NCBI RefSeq assembly: GCF_007828955.1
Contig: NZ_VIVR01000001.1
Span: 5,022,001-5,086,000 of the forward strand
Origin: Kitasatospora atroaurantiaca
GTDB taxonomy: Bacteria > Actinomycetota > Actinomycetes > Streptomycetales > Streptomycetaceae
Reading direction: 5' to 3'
Length of the DNA stretch: 64,000 nt
How positions within the stretch are numbered: the first letter of the stretch is position 1; the number at the start of each line of letters is the position of its first letter. Of this stretch, positions 29,095-36,975 are shown piece by piece. The position numbers were made by a program, and so were the translations under genes. The notes under the pieces were generated by a model, which made no database searches, was not told where the DNA came from, and was given only the letters and a program-made list of their open reading frames with translations.

Positions 29095-29643
29095 ATGGCG
29101 GGATGGGGCGAGTCAGAGTGGGCATCACATCCGGGGGCCAACCTGGCCGCTGACGACCCGTCGAGCAGTGGGGTGTTCGCGCTGGAGACGCTGGAGCGAC
29201 TGACGCCGCAGGAGTTGGAACGCGAATATCTCGGCTGGCTCTGCGAGCAGGTGGCGGCCGAGCAGGAGGTGTGCCTGCCCTCGCGTCCCGAACTCGTCAG
29301 GGTGGCCCGCCGAATCGTCCTGTCCGTTCTGCAGCGCTGGCAGCTCCACCCGTTACTCGAGGCGGGTGAACTGCTCACCGGCGAGTTGACGGCCAACGCG
29401 GTCCGGCACACCGGCGGGCGGACGATCGGGCTGCGGCTGGCCCGCCGGCCCGGCTGGCTGCGGGTGGAGGTGCGCGACTCCTCGCGGGCACTGCCCTGTC
29501 TGATCGTGGCCGAGCCCGGCAGTGAGACCGGCCACGGCATGATGCTGGTGGAGGCGCTCTCCGAGCGCTGGGGGGCGGATCTGCTGCCCCGCGGCAAGGG
29601 TGTCTGGTTCGAGCTCAAGGTCCGCGAGCGAGCGGGCGGTTGA
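29095..29643 (+). CDS. Anti-sigma-type ATP-binding regulator (HATPase_c_2)
   Basis: About 182 residues, one of the RsbW-like ATPases that are numerous in streptomycetes and act as anti-sigma kinases or free regulators. The ATP-binding N box is seen in LLTGELTANAVRHTGG, followed by LRVEVRDSSRALP and a G-box-like GSETGHGMMLVEALSERWG. The start is uncertain: ATG 29095 is chosen, with no clear ribosome-binding site; a TTG at 29032 is in frame. No cognate anti-anti-sigma gene is adjacent. It lies at the border between housekeeping genes and the biosynthetic region. Confidence 0.75.
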   Translation: MAGWGESEWASHPGANLAADDPSSSGVFALETLERLTPQELEREYLGWLCEQVAAEQEVCLPSRPELVRVARRIVLSVLQRWQLHPLLEAGELLTGELTANAVRHTGGRTIGLRLARRPGWLRVEVRDSSRALPCLIVAEPGSETGHGMMLVEALSERWGADLLPRGKGVWFELKVRERAGG

Positions 29644-29660
29644 TCCCTGGGAAACGATGC

Positions 29661-29697
29661 GGGGCCCCCGTCCACCGATGTGTGGTGTGGGGGCCCC
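29661..29697 (+). terminator. Terminator after the ATPase gene
   Basis: GGGGCCCCC pairs with GGGGGCCCC, with a second inner stem CACC/GGTG. It closes the transcript of the regulator gene before the biosynthetic region. Confidence 0.7.
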
Positions 29698-29935
29698 TGC
29701 AGGTCACCGCGCAGGCCATGGGGGTGCGTGCCGCGCAGTGGTGACGGCCGAACCGGGTCGGGGTGGGCCGTGGATCGCGCCCGGCGCAGCGCGCCCGGAC
29801 TCGTTCGACTATCGCATGGTCTCAGTATGTGAGCAAATTGGATTAGAAGGTTTGTAACCTAGTTCACCTTCGGTCTGTGCATGAATCCGCGCCACGGCCT
29901 GTGATTATCCGGGCCGTCCCGTCGTTTCTCCCGCT

Positions 29936-29962
29936 CCGAGCGGTGTTCGAGAGGGATTCGAG
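29936..29962 (+). promoter_or_regulatory. Candidate SARP operator (TCGAG type) for the acyl-AMP ligase operon
   Basis: Three pentamers, CCGAG (29936), TCGAG (29947) and TCGAG (29958), are spaced exactly 11 bp apart. That is the layout of streptomycete antibiotic regulatory protein sites (heptads like TCGAGNN repeated every helical turn). The first gene starts 53 bp downstream. The rest of the 372-bp gap (29644-30015) holds the terminator above, an AT-richer stretch with the inverted repeat AGGTTTGTAACCT (about 29849), and no gene I can support. Confidence 0.6.
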
Positions 29963-30015
29963 AGCCCGGCCCCATCCTGAGCCCACGAACACGGGGGAAT
30001 AGAGGTGGGAGAGCC

Positions 30016-31791
30016 ATGTCTCAACGGGGGACCTTCACCGATGTGGTGCTCGGGAGGGCGGCGGAGCGGCCGGACCGGGACGCTTACCTCTTCCTGCACG
30101 CCGCTCCGGACAGCCTTGACGCGCAGCACCTCACCTACCGCGAGCTGGACCACGAGGTCCGCAGGCTCGCCGCCTGGCTCATCGAGCGGGGCCTGCGGCG
30201 CGAGCGGGTGCTGATCGCCCAGTCCGACGGGCGGAGCTTCGCCGTCAGCTTCCTGGCCTGCCTGTACGCGGGCGCCGTCGCGGTGCCGGTGGCACCCCCG
30301 CACGGCCTGCACCACGCCGACCGGGTGCTCGGCACGGTGAAGGACGCCGGTGTCGCGCTGGTCCTCACCGGCCGGTCGGACGCCCTCGTGGTCTCCCAGC
30401 TGCTGGCGGCCGGCGGCTACCAGGACATCCCGTGCCTCGCGGTCGACGCCGCCGAGCTGCCCGAGGCCGGCGACTGGCAGCGGCCCGAGCTCACCGAGGA
30501 CGACCTGGCACTGCTGCAGTACACCTCCGGCTCCACCAGTGCCCCCAAGGGCGTGATGGTGACCCACCGGATGCTGCTGGCCAACCAGCGGGCCATTTGG
30601 CGGTCGATGCGCACCGGCGCCGACACCAGGATCGGCGGCTGGCTGCCGTACCACCACGACATGGGCCTGGTCGGGCAGTTGCTCCACCCGCTCTGGCTGG
30701 GCGGCACCGGTGTGCTGCTGCCCTCCTACGCCTTCGTGCGGCGGCCGGTCCGCTGGCTGGAGGCGGTGAGCCGGTACGGGATCACCGCGAGCGCCGGCCC
30801 CAACTTCGGGTACGAGCTGTGCGTACGCCGGGTGACGGACGCTCAGCTGGCGGGCCTGGACCTGTCGCACTGGGAGACCGCCGTCAACGGTGCGGAGCCG
30901 GTCAGCGCCGAGACCATGCGGCGCTTCGCCGAGCGCTTCGCCCCGGTCGGCTTCCGGCCCGAGGCCTTCGTCCCCGCGTACGGCCTGGCCGAGGGCACCC
31001 TGCACGTGACCGGCGGTAGACCCTCGGGCACCGCGCGGCCGCCGGTCGAGCGGGTCGTGGACGCCGAGGCGCTGGCCGGGAACCGGTTCCGCGAGGCGTC
31101 GCCCGGCGTACCGTCCCGCACCGTCGTCGGCTGCGGCCAGGCGGACGACGTGGAGCTGCGGATCGTCGACCCGGACTCCCACGAGCTGCTCCCGGACGGG
31201 CAGGTCGGCGAGATCTGGCTGCGCGGCGAGAGTATCTCGCCGGGGTACTGGAAACAGCCGGGCGCCGGCGAGAACCGAGGGTCGCTGGGCGAGGAGCACG
31301 GCTACCTGCGGACCGGGGACCTCGGGGTCCTGGACGGTGGCGAGCTGTTCGTCACCGGCCGCCTCAAGGACAGCATCGTGGTGGCCGGCCGGAACCTGTA
31401 CCCCCAGGACATCGAGCGCACCGTGCAGAAGGTGAGCGCGCTGTTCGCCTCCGGGGCGGTGTTCGGGGTCGGCCAGGAGGCCGGCGGCGAGCAGCGGGTG
31501 GTCGTGGTGCAGGAGGTGCGGGTCGGCCGGCACGACCTCGACCTGCCGGCCCTGGCCTCGGCGGTCCGGCGGTGCGTGGCCGAGGAGTTCGAGGTGCGCG
31601 CGGGCGGAGTTCTGCTGGTCCGGCCCGGCACCGTGCGGCGTACCACCAGCGGCAAGCTGGAGCGGGCCGCGATGCGCAGCCTGTTCCTCGACGGGCGTCT
31701 GAAGCCCCTGCACGAGTTCGTGGAGCCCTCCCTGGCGGGCCTGCGGCACGACTCGCCTCCGGGTTGGTCCACCCTCCCCGCGGTCTCCTGA
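30016..31791 (+). CDS. Fatty acyl-AMP ligase (FAAL)
   Basis: Activates a fatty acid as its adenylate, normally for loading onto an ACP. 591 residues of the FadD32/FAAL group: TFTDVVLGRAAERPD at the start, adenylate motif LLQYTSGSTSAPKGVMVTH, WLPYHHDMGLVG, NGAEPVSAET, AYGLAEGTL, YLRTGDLG and the C-terminal TTSGKLER. ATG 30016 has a GGGAGAG site. The next genes (acyl-CoA dehydrogenase-like, ACP, phosphopantetheinyl transferase) fit a module that activates a chain, desaturates it on the carrier and supplies the pantetheine arm. The lipid acceptor is unknown. Confidence 0.9.
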   Translation: MSQRGTFTDVVLGRAAERPDRDAYLFLHAAPDSLDAQHLTYRELDHEVRRLAAWLIERGLRRERVLIAQSDGRSFAVSFLACLYAGAVAVPVAPPHGLHHADRVLGTVKDAGVALVLTGRSDALVVSQLLAAGGYQDIPCLAVDAAELPEAGDWQRPELTEDDLALLQYTSGSTSAPKGVMVTHRMLLANQRAIWRSMRTGADTRIGGWLPYHHDMGLVGQLLHPLWLGGTGVLLPSYAFVRRPVRWLEAVSRYGITASAGPNFGYELCVRRVTDAQLAGLDLSHWETAVNGAEPVSAETMRRFAERFAPVGFRPEAFVPAYGLAEGTLHVTGGRPSGTARPPVERVVDAEALAGNRFREASPGVPSRTVVGCGQADDVELRIVDPDSHELLPDGQVGEIWLRGESISPGYWKQPGAGENRGSLGEEHGYLRTGDLGVLDGGELFVTGRLKDSIVVAGRNLYPQDIERTVQKVSALFASGAVFGVGQEAGGEQRVVVVQEVRVGRHDLDLPALASAVRRCVAEEFEVRAGGVLLVRPGTVRRTTSGKLERAAMRSLFLDGRLKPLHEFVEPSLAGLRHDSPPGWSTLPAVS

Positions 31792-31810
31792 GGAACGGAA
31801 GGGCCTGCCG

Positions 31811-33601
31811 ATGACCAGCACGACACCGTCCGACACGCTGCCGTCCACGGCCTCCGGCGCCACAGGGGCGCCGGAGGCCGCCGGCTCGGAGGCGGCCGCC
31901 CGGCTGCGGATCGCCGACCTGGAACGCCGGCTCGGCGACCCGTGGGACGAGGCGAACCCGCTCGGCCACACCGCGGTGCTCGCGGCCGACGAACGCGGTG
32001 AGGTGCTGCCGGAGGCCGAGCGGGTGCTCGACGAGTTCGGGCTGAACGCCGAGTTCGTACCGACCGCGCTGGGCGGCCGGATGGAGCGCGCGGACGTCCT
32101 CGCCCGGGTGCTCAGGCCGGTCTTCCGCCGCGACCCCTCGCTCGGCTTCGGCTACGGCGCCACCTCCTACCTGGCCGCGTCCGCCGTCTGGGCGGCCGGG
32201 ACGCCGGAACAGCAGCGGAGCACGGCCGAGCAGCTGCTCGGCGGCGGCCGGCTCGCGGTGGCGTACCGCGACCTGGCGCATGGAAACGCCTTCCTGCGGG
32301 ACGAGTTCACCGCGCGTCGGCACGAGGGCGGCTTCCTGGTCGACGGCGAGAAGAAGGTGATCTCCAACGCCGACCGCGCCGAGGGGCTGGTGCTGTTCTG
32401 CCGTACCGGCGAGGCGCAGGGCGGCCAGAGCCACTCGGCACTGCTGCTCGACCGTACGGCGCTGCCCGCCGAGCGGGTGCGCGACCTGCCGCGCCATCAG
32501 ACCCTGGGCCTGCGCGGCTGCCGGATGGGCGGGCTCGGCCTGACCGACTGCCCCGTCCCCGAGGACGCCCTGCTGGGCCGCTGGGGCGGTGGCGTGGAGC
32601 TGGCGCTGAGCTCCTTCCAGCTCACCCGCAGCGTGCTGCCCTCGATGGTGCTGGCCGGCGCCGACACCCTGCTGCGCACCACCACCCGGTTCGCCGTCGA
32701 GCGCGGCGTCCGCGGCCGCCCCGGCGTCCTGAACCCGCTGGCCAGGGCCAGCCTGGTCGGCGCCTTCCTGGACCTGCTGATCTGCGACAGCCTGGCCCTG
32801 ACCAGCACCCGCGCCGCGCACCTGTACCCGGAGGCCACCCAGGTCTACGCCTCGGCCACCAAGTACCTGCTGCCGATCGTGCTCACCGACACCTCGTACG
32901 ACCTGTCGGTCCTGCTCGGGTCCAACGTGTACCTCCGGGACGGCGAGTTCGGGATCTTCCAGAAGCACGTCCGGGACCTGCCGGTGACCAGCCTCGGCCA
33001 CTCGGGCGCCGCCGCCTGCCAGTCCACGATCATCCCGCAGCTGCCGGGGCTCGCCGCCCGCTGGTTCGCCGGGCCGGCGCCCGCGGCCACGCTGTTCCGG
33101 CCGGGCGACGGGCTCCCCCCGCTGGACCACGACCGGCTGAGGCCGGTCGCCGCGGCCTACGACCCGCTGGCCGCCGAACTGGTGGCCGCCGAGGGCGAGC
33201 CGTGGCCGGACGGGCCGGCCGGCGAGTACGGCGAGCTGCTCCGCACCCTGGTCTCCGACCTGACCGGGCACCTGGCCGAACTGCGTGACGCCTGCCGCTC
33301 GTTGTCGCTGCAGGGGCGGTCGGTGGCCAACCCGCGCAGCTACGCCCTGGTCGACCGCTACACCCTGATGCTGGCCGTCGCTTCCTGCCTGGGCGTCTGG
33401 CGTCACGGCACCGGGGGCTCCGACGACTTCCTGGCCGACCCGGTGTGGCTGCTCGCCGCCCTCTTCCGGCTCGGCCGCCGGCTCGGCCTGAACCTCCCCC
33501 AGCAGCCGAAGGGCCTGGAGGAGCCCGTCTTCCAGGAACTGCTCGCCCGGTACCACGACGGCAGCAGCCTCGACCTGTACCGCACCCCGGCCGCGCACTG
33601 A
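31811..33601 (+). CDS. Acyl-CoA dehydrogenase-like flavoprotein with C-terminal extension
   Basis: 596 residues, longer than the usual 380. The N-terminal and middle domains resemble acyl-CoA dehydrogenases (ADVLARVLRPVFRRDPSLGFGYG; AYRDLAHGNAF; FLVDGEKKVISNADRAEGLVLFCRTG), and about 180 extra C-terminal residues are helical. Such proteins accompany FAAL and ACP genes, where they are thought to introduce a double bond in the ACP-bound acyl chain. The catalytic base cannot be placed with confidence. Tightly placed between the FAAL (19 bp) and ACP (26 bp) genes. Confidence 0.8.
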   Translation: MTSTTPSDTLPSTASGATGAPEAAGSEAAARLRIADLERRLGDPWDEANPLGHTAVLAADERGEVLPEAERVLDEFGLNAEFVPTALGGRMERADVLARVLRPVFRRDPSLGFGYGATSYLAASAVWAAGTPEQQRSTAEQLLGGGRLAVAYRDLAHGNAFLRDEFTARRHEGGFLVDGEKKVISNADRAEGLVLFCRTGEAQGGQSHSALLLDRTALPAERVRDLPRHQTLGLRGCRMGGLGLTDCPVPEDALLGRWGGGVELALSSFQLTRSVLPSMVLAGADTLLRTTTRFAVERGVRGRPGVLNPLARASLVGAFLDLLICDSLALTSTRAAHLYPEATQVYASATKYLLPIVLTDTSYDLSVLLGSNVYLRDGEFGIFQKHVRDLPVTSLGHSGAAACQSTIIPQLPGLAARWFAGPAPAATLFRPGDGLPPLDHDRLRPVAAAYDPLAAELVAAEGEPWPDGPAGEYGELLRTLVSDLTGHLAELRDACRSLSLQGRSVANPRSYALVDRYTLMLAVASCLGVWRHGTGGSDDFLADPVWLLAALFRLGRRLGLNLPQQPKGLEEPVFQELLARYHDGSSLDLYRTPAAH

Positions 33602-33627
33602 GCGGCAGCCAGAAGAAGGGAACGTTC

Positions 33628-33909
33628 ATGGCAACACTCGTCACCAGCTCAGAACCGGTGCTGCTGTCCGAGGTCGCGCAGGTGGCCGCCGAGATACTCG
33701 GCACGGACGCTGAACGGCCCACCGGCGAGACCCGCTTCCACGACGACCTGGGCTTCGACTCGGTGATGCTGATGCAGCTGAAGTACCGCCTGGAGAGCCG
33801 TCTTCCGGAGCTCGGCGAGCTGTCCCTGCCGGACATGGTGGACAGCATGAGGAGCGTCCGGACACTGGCCGAGTATCTCGGCTCGCTGCTGCTTCTGGAG
33901 TCGTACTGA
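33628..33909 (+). CDS. Acyl carrier protein (FAAL cassette)
   Basis: 93 residues. The pantetheine-bearing Ser is in DDLGFDSVMLMQL. An acidic N-terminal helix precedes it, and MVDSMRSVRTLAEYLG ends the four-helix fold. The ATG follows AGAAGGG by seven bases; the stop overlaps the phosphopantetheinyl transferase start (TGATG). It presumably accepts the acyl group from the FAAL two genes upstream. Confidence 0.92.
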   Translation: MATLVTSSEPVLLSEVAQVAAEILGTDAERPTGETRFHDDLGFDSVMLMQLKYRLESRLPELGELSLPDMVDSMRSVRTLAEYLGSLLLLESY

Positions 33910-34799
33910 TGCCCGCAGTGCTTGAGGGGAGCGGCGCCGTGCCGCCGGTGACCGCGGTGGGCCTGCCGGGACGGCTGGGCGGCCGGGAGGTCTCCTGGGT
34001 CGGCGAGCCGATGTGGGTCGGCGGACCCGAGGGGCCCTGGGAGCCGGTACGCCGGGAGCTGTGCGAACGGGGCAGCAGCCTGCTGGTGGCCGGCCTGGAC
34101 GACTGGCGGCCCGCCAGGCCCGACAGCCCGTGGGTGGCCGGCGTGCTGGGGCGCGACTGGGACCGGTACCGGGCCATCACGCACCCGGACATCGCCGCCC
34201 GCTTCCTGGCCTCCCGGCTGCTGCTCAAGCACGCGGCCGGAGCGGCCCTGGAGTCTCCCCCGGAGGCGGTGGAGCTGGCCTACAAGCCCGGCGGCCGGCC
34301 CTACCTGCGGGGCTGCGACCAGGTCGACATCAGCCTCAGCCACACCGACGACCTGCTGGTGGTCGGCCTCACCCGGCGCGGCTGGATCGGCGTGGACGCC
34401 GAGCTGGAGAGCCGGGTGCTGCTGGGCACCGGCGCCGAGCGGCAGATCTGCACCCCGCACGAGCTCACGCTCCTGGAGGAGCTGGCCCCGGCCAGACGGA
34501 ACTCCGCCCTGGTCCGCCTGTGGACGCTCAAGGAGGCGTACAGCAAGGCGATCGGGCAGGGCCTGCGGTTCCGCTTCACCGAGTTCGGCTTCGAGCCCGG
34601 AGCACCGGAGGTCAAGGTCCTGCGGCCGGACGGCTCCCCGGGGACCGGCGCGGAGTGGAGCTTCGGCACCTGGATCGTCGACCGGCGCTTCACGGTGAGC
34701 GCCGCCCTGTACGACGCCGGCTTCGGCGACACCCACGACATAGCCGCCGACACCATGCTCGACGACGGCCTGATGCAGGCTCTCCTGGACGCTTCCTGA
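33909..34799 (+). CDS. Sfp-type 4'-phosphopantetheinyl transferase
   Basis: Attaches phosphopantetheine from CoA to the conserved Ser of carrier proteins. 296 residues with the family motifs LSHTDDLLVVGL, GWIGVDAELES (Mg-binding Asp) and LWTLKEAYSKAIGQGL (W-x-x-K-E). Translationally coupled to the ACP, and likely serves the three ACPs encoded in this window. Sfp-type enzymes are typical of secondary metabolism. Confidence 0.93.
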   Translation: MPAVLEGSGAVPPVTAVGLPGRLGGREVSWVGEPMWVGGPEGPWEPVRRELCERGSSLLVAGLDDWRPARPDSPWVAGVLGRDWDRYRAITHPDIAARFLASRLLLKHAAGAALESPPEAVELAYKPGGRPYLRGCDQVDISLSHTDDLLVVGLTRRGWIGVDAELESRVLLGTGAERQICTPHELTLLEELAPARRNSALVRLWTLKEAYSKAIGQGLRFRFTEFGFEPGAPEVKVLRPDGSPGTGAEWSFGTWIVDRRFTVSAALYDAGFGDTHDIAADTMLDDGLMQALLDAS

Positions 34800-34902
34800 G
34801 AGTGCTCTCAGCAACCCCGTCAACGGACCGTGATCGGGCTACAATCGCGCAGTCACACTGAGCGGCCCGGCTGTTGCGGGTGGTTGTCGAGGCGGGGGGC
34901 CT

Positions 34903-35511
34903 GTGATCCGGATTCTGCTGGCTGAGGACATGCACATGGTCAGAGGAGCACTGGTGGTGCTGCTCGGACTGGAACCGGACATCGAGGTGGTGGCGGAAGC
35001 CGAGAACGGCAACCAGATCCTCCCCGCGGCCCAACTGCACAAACCCGACGTCGCCGTGGTGGACATCGACCTGCCGGGCATCGACGGCCTGACCGCCACC
35101 GCACTGCTGCACGAGCACGTCCCGACCTGCCGGACGCTGATCCTGACCAGCCTCGGCAGGCCGGGTACGCTGCGCCGCGCCCTGGCAGCCCGCGCGGCGG
35201 GGTTCATCCTGAAGGACGCGCCGCCGGACCAGTTGGCCGAGGCGATCCGGAAGGTGGCGGCGGGCGACCGGGTGATCGACCCGCAACTCGCCCTGGCGGC
35301 CTGGGACTCGGCGGAGAACCCGCTCACCAGACGCGAGGTCGAGGTACTCAGGATCGCCGCCCGGGGTGCGGACGCCGCGGAGATCGCCGGGGTGCTCTTC
35401 CTCTCGGTGGGGACGGTCCGCAACTACCTGACCAATGCCGTGTCCAAGCTCAACGCGCGTAACCGGGTCGACGCGATCCGGATCGCGGAAGAAGCGGGCT
35501 GGCTGCAGTGA
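34903..35511 (+). CDS. NarL/LuxR-family response regulator
   Basis: 202 residues: a receiver domain with acidic residues E8-D9, the likely phosphorylation site Asp54 in VVDIDLPG, then a LuxR-type HTH (LTRREVEVLRIAARGADAAEIAGVLFLSVGTVRNYLTNAVSKLNARNR in outline). The GTG start is taken from the family N-terminus IRILLAEDMHMVRGAL. A TACAAT hexamer at 34840-34845 could be its -10 box. It converges on a histidine kinase of the matching DesK/NarX class, which is the likely partner. Confidence 0.9.
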   Translation: MIRILLAEDMHMVRGALVVLLGLEPDIEVVAEAENGNQILPAAQLHKPDVAVVDIDLPGIDGLTATALLHEHVPTCRTLILTSLGRPGTLRRALAARAAGFILKDAPPDQLAEAIRKVAAGDRVIDPQLALAAWDSAENPLTRREVEVLRIAARGADAAEIAGVLFLSVGTVRNYLTNAVSKLNARNRVDAIRIAEEAGWLQ

Positions 35512-35551
35512 CGATTCTTCGTCAGTAGGCAAGGGCAGTCGGGCAACCACA

Positions 35552-35661
35552 ACAGGGGCGCGAGGAACGGCGCGAGATCGGAAGGCAACGACCTGTGCCC
35601 TACCGGCTTCGCGCAGTTCTCCCCCAGCCTTCGGCCGGGAGGTGCCCCCACGCGCCCCTGG
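35552..35661. repeat. Dispersed inverted repeat (copy 3) with nested module, convergent terminator
   Basis: Left arm ACAGGGGCGCGAGGAACGGC and right arm ending ACGCGCCCCTGG surround the spacer AGATCGGAAGGCAACGACC seen in copy 2. The right arm is interrupted by a smaller inverted module, CCCCCAGCCTTCGGCCGGG, also found (inverted) in copy 4. It lies between convergent response-regulator and kinase genes. Confidence 0.7.
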
Positions 35662-35692
35662 ACAGTCCAACTGGCTGCCGCGGCGCAGCCGC

Positions 35693-36919
35693 TCAGCGTC
35701 GGCCGTTGCGCGGCACCTCGGCGACGAGCTGGAAGAGGCCGTCCTCGCAGACCCCGGCGGTCAGCCTGCCGCCGACCGCCTGCACCCGGGCCCGGAGGTT
35801 GTCGATCCCGCTGCCCCGGCGCGGCTCCGGCGTGGCGTCGGGATTGCTGCCCAGGCCGTCGTTGACGATGCTGAGGGTGACCACGCCGGCGCGTTCGTCG
35901 GCCTCGATGCGGCAGTGCTGGACCTTGCTGTGCCGCAGCATGTTCGTGACGCCCTCGCGCAGCACGGTGGCCAGCACCGTGTCGGCGGGGTCGGCGAGCG
36001 GCTCGCAGGCGACCTTGACGTGCGCGGTGATGTCGGCCGTGGCCAGGATCGCCTCGGCCGAGGCGGCCTCGCTGATCAGCGACATGTCCCGGTAGCTGCT
36101 GGCCACCGCCCGGACGTCAGCGAGCGCCTGCCGTGAGATGTCCAGGATGGACGCCAACTCGTCGCGGGTCCGGTCGGGGTGGCGGGAGACCAGCCGGATC
36201 GCCACCTCGCTCTTCAGGGTGATCGAGGAGAGGCTGTAGCCGAGCAGGTCGTGCAGGTCGCGGGCGAACCGCAGCCGTTCCTGTGCGACGGCTATCCGGG
36301 CCAACTGACCGCGTGCCTGGTGCAGTTCGGTGACCAGGTTGGAGAGCCGGCTGAGGCCGAAGACCATCAGCCCGGACATCATGGTGGACACCACCATGTA
36401 GAGGGTCCCGACCAGGCCGGAGTCGGTGATGATGCCGAGGACGCCCATGGAGCCGGCCACCAGGCCGAACATCGCCCAGGAGGCCCTGCCCGGCAGGAGC
36501 AGGAGCATCGAGGCGGCGAGGAACCCGGCCGCCGCCCCCCAACTACGGCCCAGCACCAGGATCGGCGCGTAGGTCAGAACGGCCTGGGCGGGCAGCGTCC
36601 AGTAGCGGTACCGCTCCCGGAGCGCCTTGGCCCGGGGCAGCGAGTGCACCAGCTGCATCACGTAGATCGGGGCGAAGCAGCCCAGGCAGATGAACAGGAC
36701 GGCCGGGCGGGGATCGATCGAGAGCAGGTTCACCGTCGTCTGCAGCAGGACCGCGGACAGGGCGAAGTAGAGGATGCCGATGGCGATCCGCGGCGCGGGT
36801 GCGTGCAGCGCGATGCTCGGCAGATCGACCGGTGGGACGGCCCGGCGTTCGGGCTCTTCGGTGAGTAACGGTCTGGATGGTGCGGGCAGTTCTTCGGAAG
36901 CGCTCGCTCCACGTGCCAT
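35693..36919 (-). CDS. Sensor histidine kinase, DesK/NarX type (HisKA_3)
   Basis: 408 residues. About six hydrophobic segments (residues about 40-205) form a membrane sensor without a large extracellular domain. The dimerisation helix has the phospho-His in RFARDLHDLLGYSLSSI, followed by an N box LREGVTNMLRHS and G box GSGIDNLRARVQAVGG. It follows the SagB gene by 56 bp in the precursor-YcaO-SagB operon. The regulator at 34903 faces it across a terminator repeat and is the probable partner. The signal is unknown. Confidence 0.88.
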   Translation of the reverse strand: MARGASASEELPAPSRPLLTEEPERRAVPPVDLPSIALHAPAPRIAIGILYFALSAVLLQTTVNLLSIDPRPAVLFICLGCFAPIYVMQLVHSLPRAKALRERYRYWTLPAQAVLTYAPILVLGRSWGAAAGFLAASMLLLLPGRASWAMFGLVAGSMGVLGIITDSGLVGTLYMVVSTMMSGLMVFGLSRLSNLVTELHQARGQLARIAVAQERLRFARDLHDLLGYSLSSITLKSEVAIRLVSRHPDRTRDELASILDISRQALADVRAVASSYRDMSLISEAASAEAILATADITAHVKVACEPLADPADTVLATVLREGVTNMLRHSKVQHCRIEADERAGVVTLSIVNDGLGSNPDATPEPRRGSGIDNLRARVQAVGGRLTAGVCEDGLFQLVAEVPRNGRR

Positions 36920-36975
36920 CCCGAAACCTCCCGAGGATCCGCGGCCGGGTGGCATAGTAACCCGCAGACGGTGCG

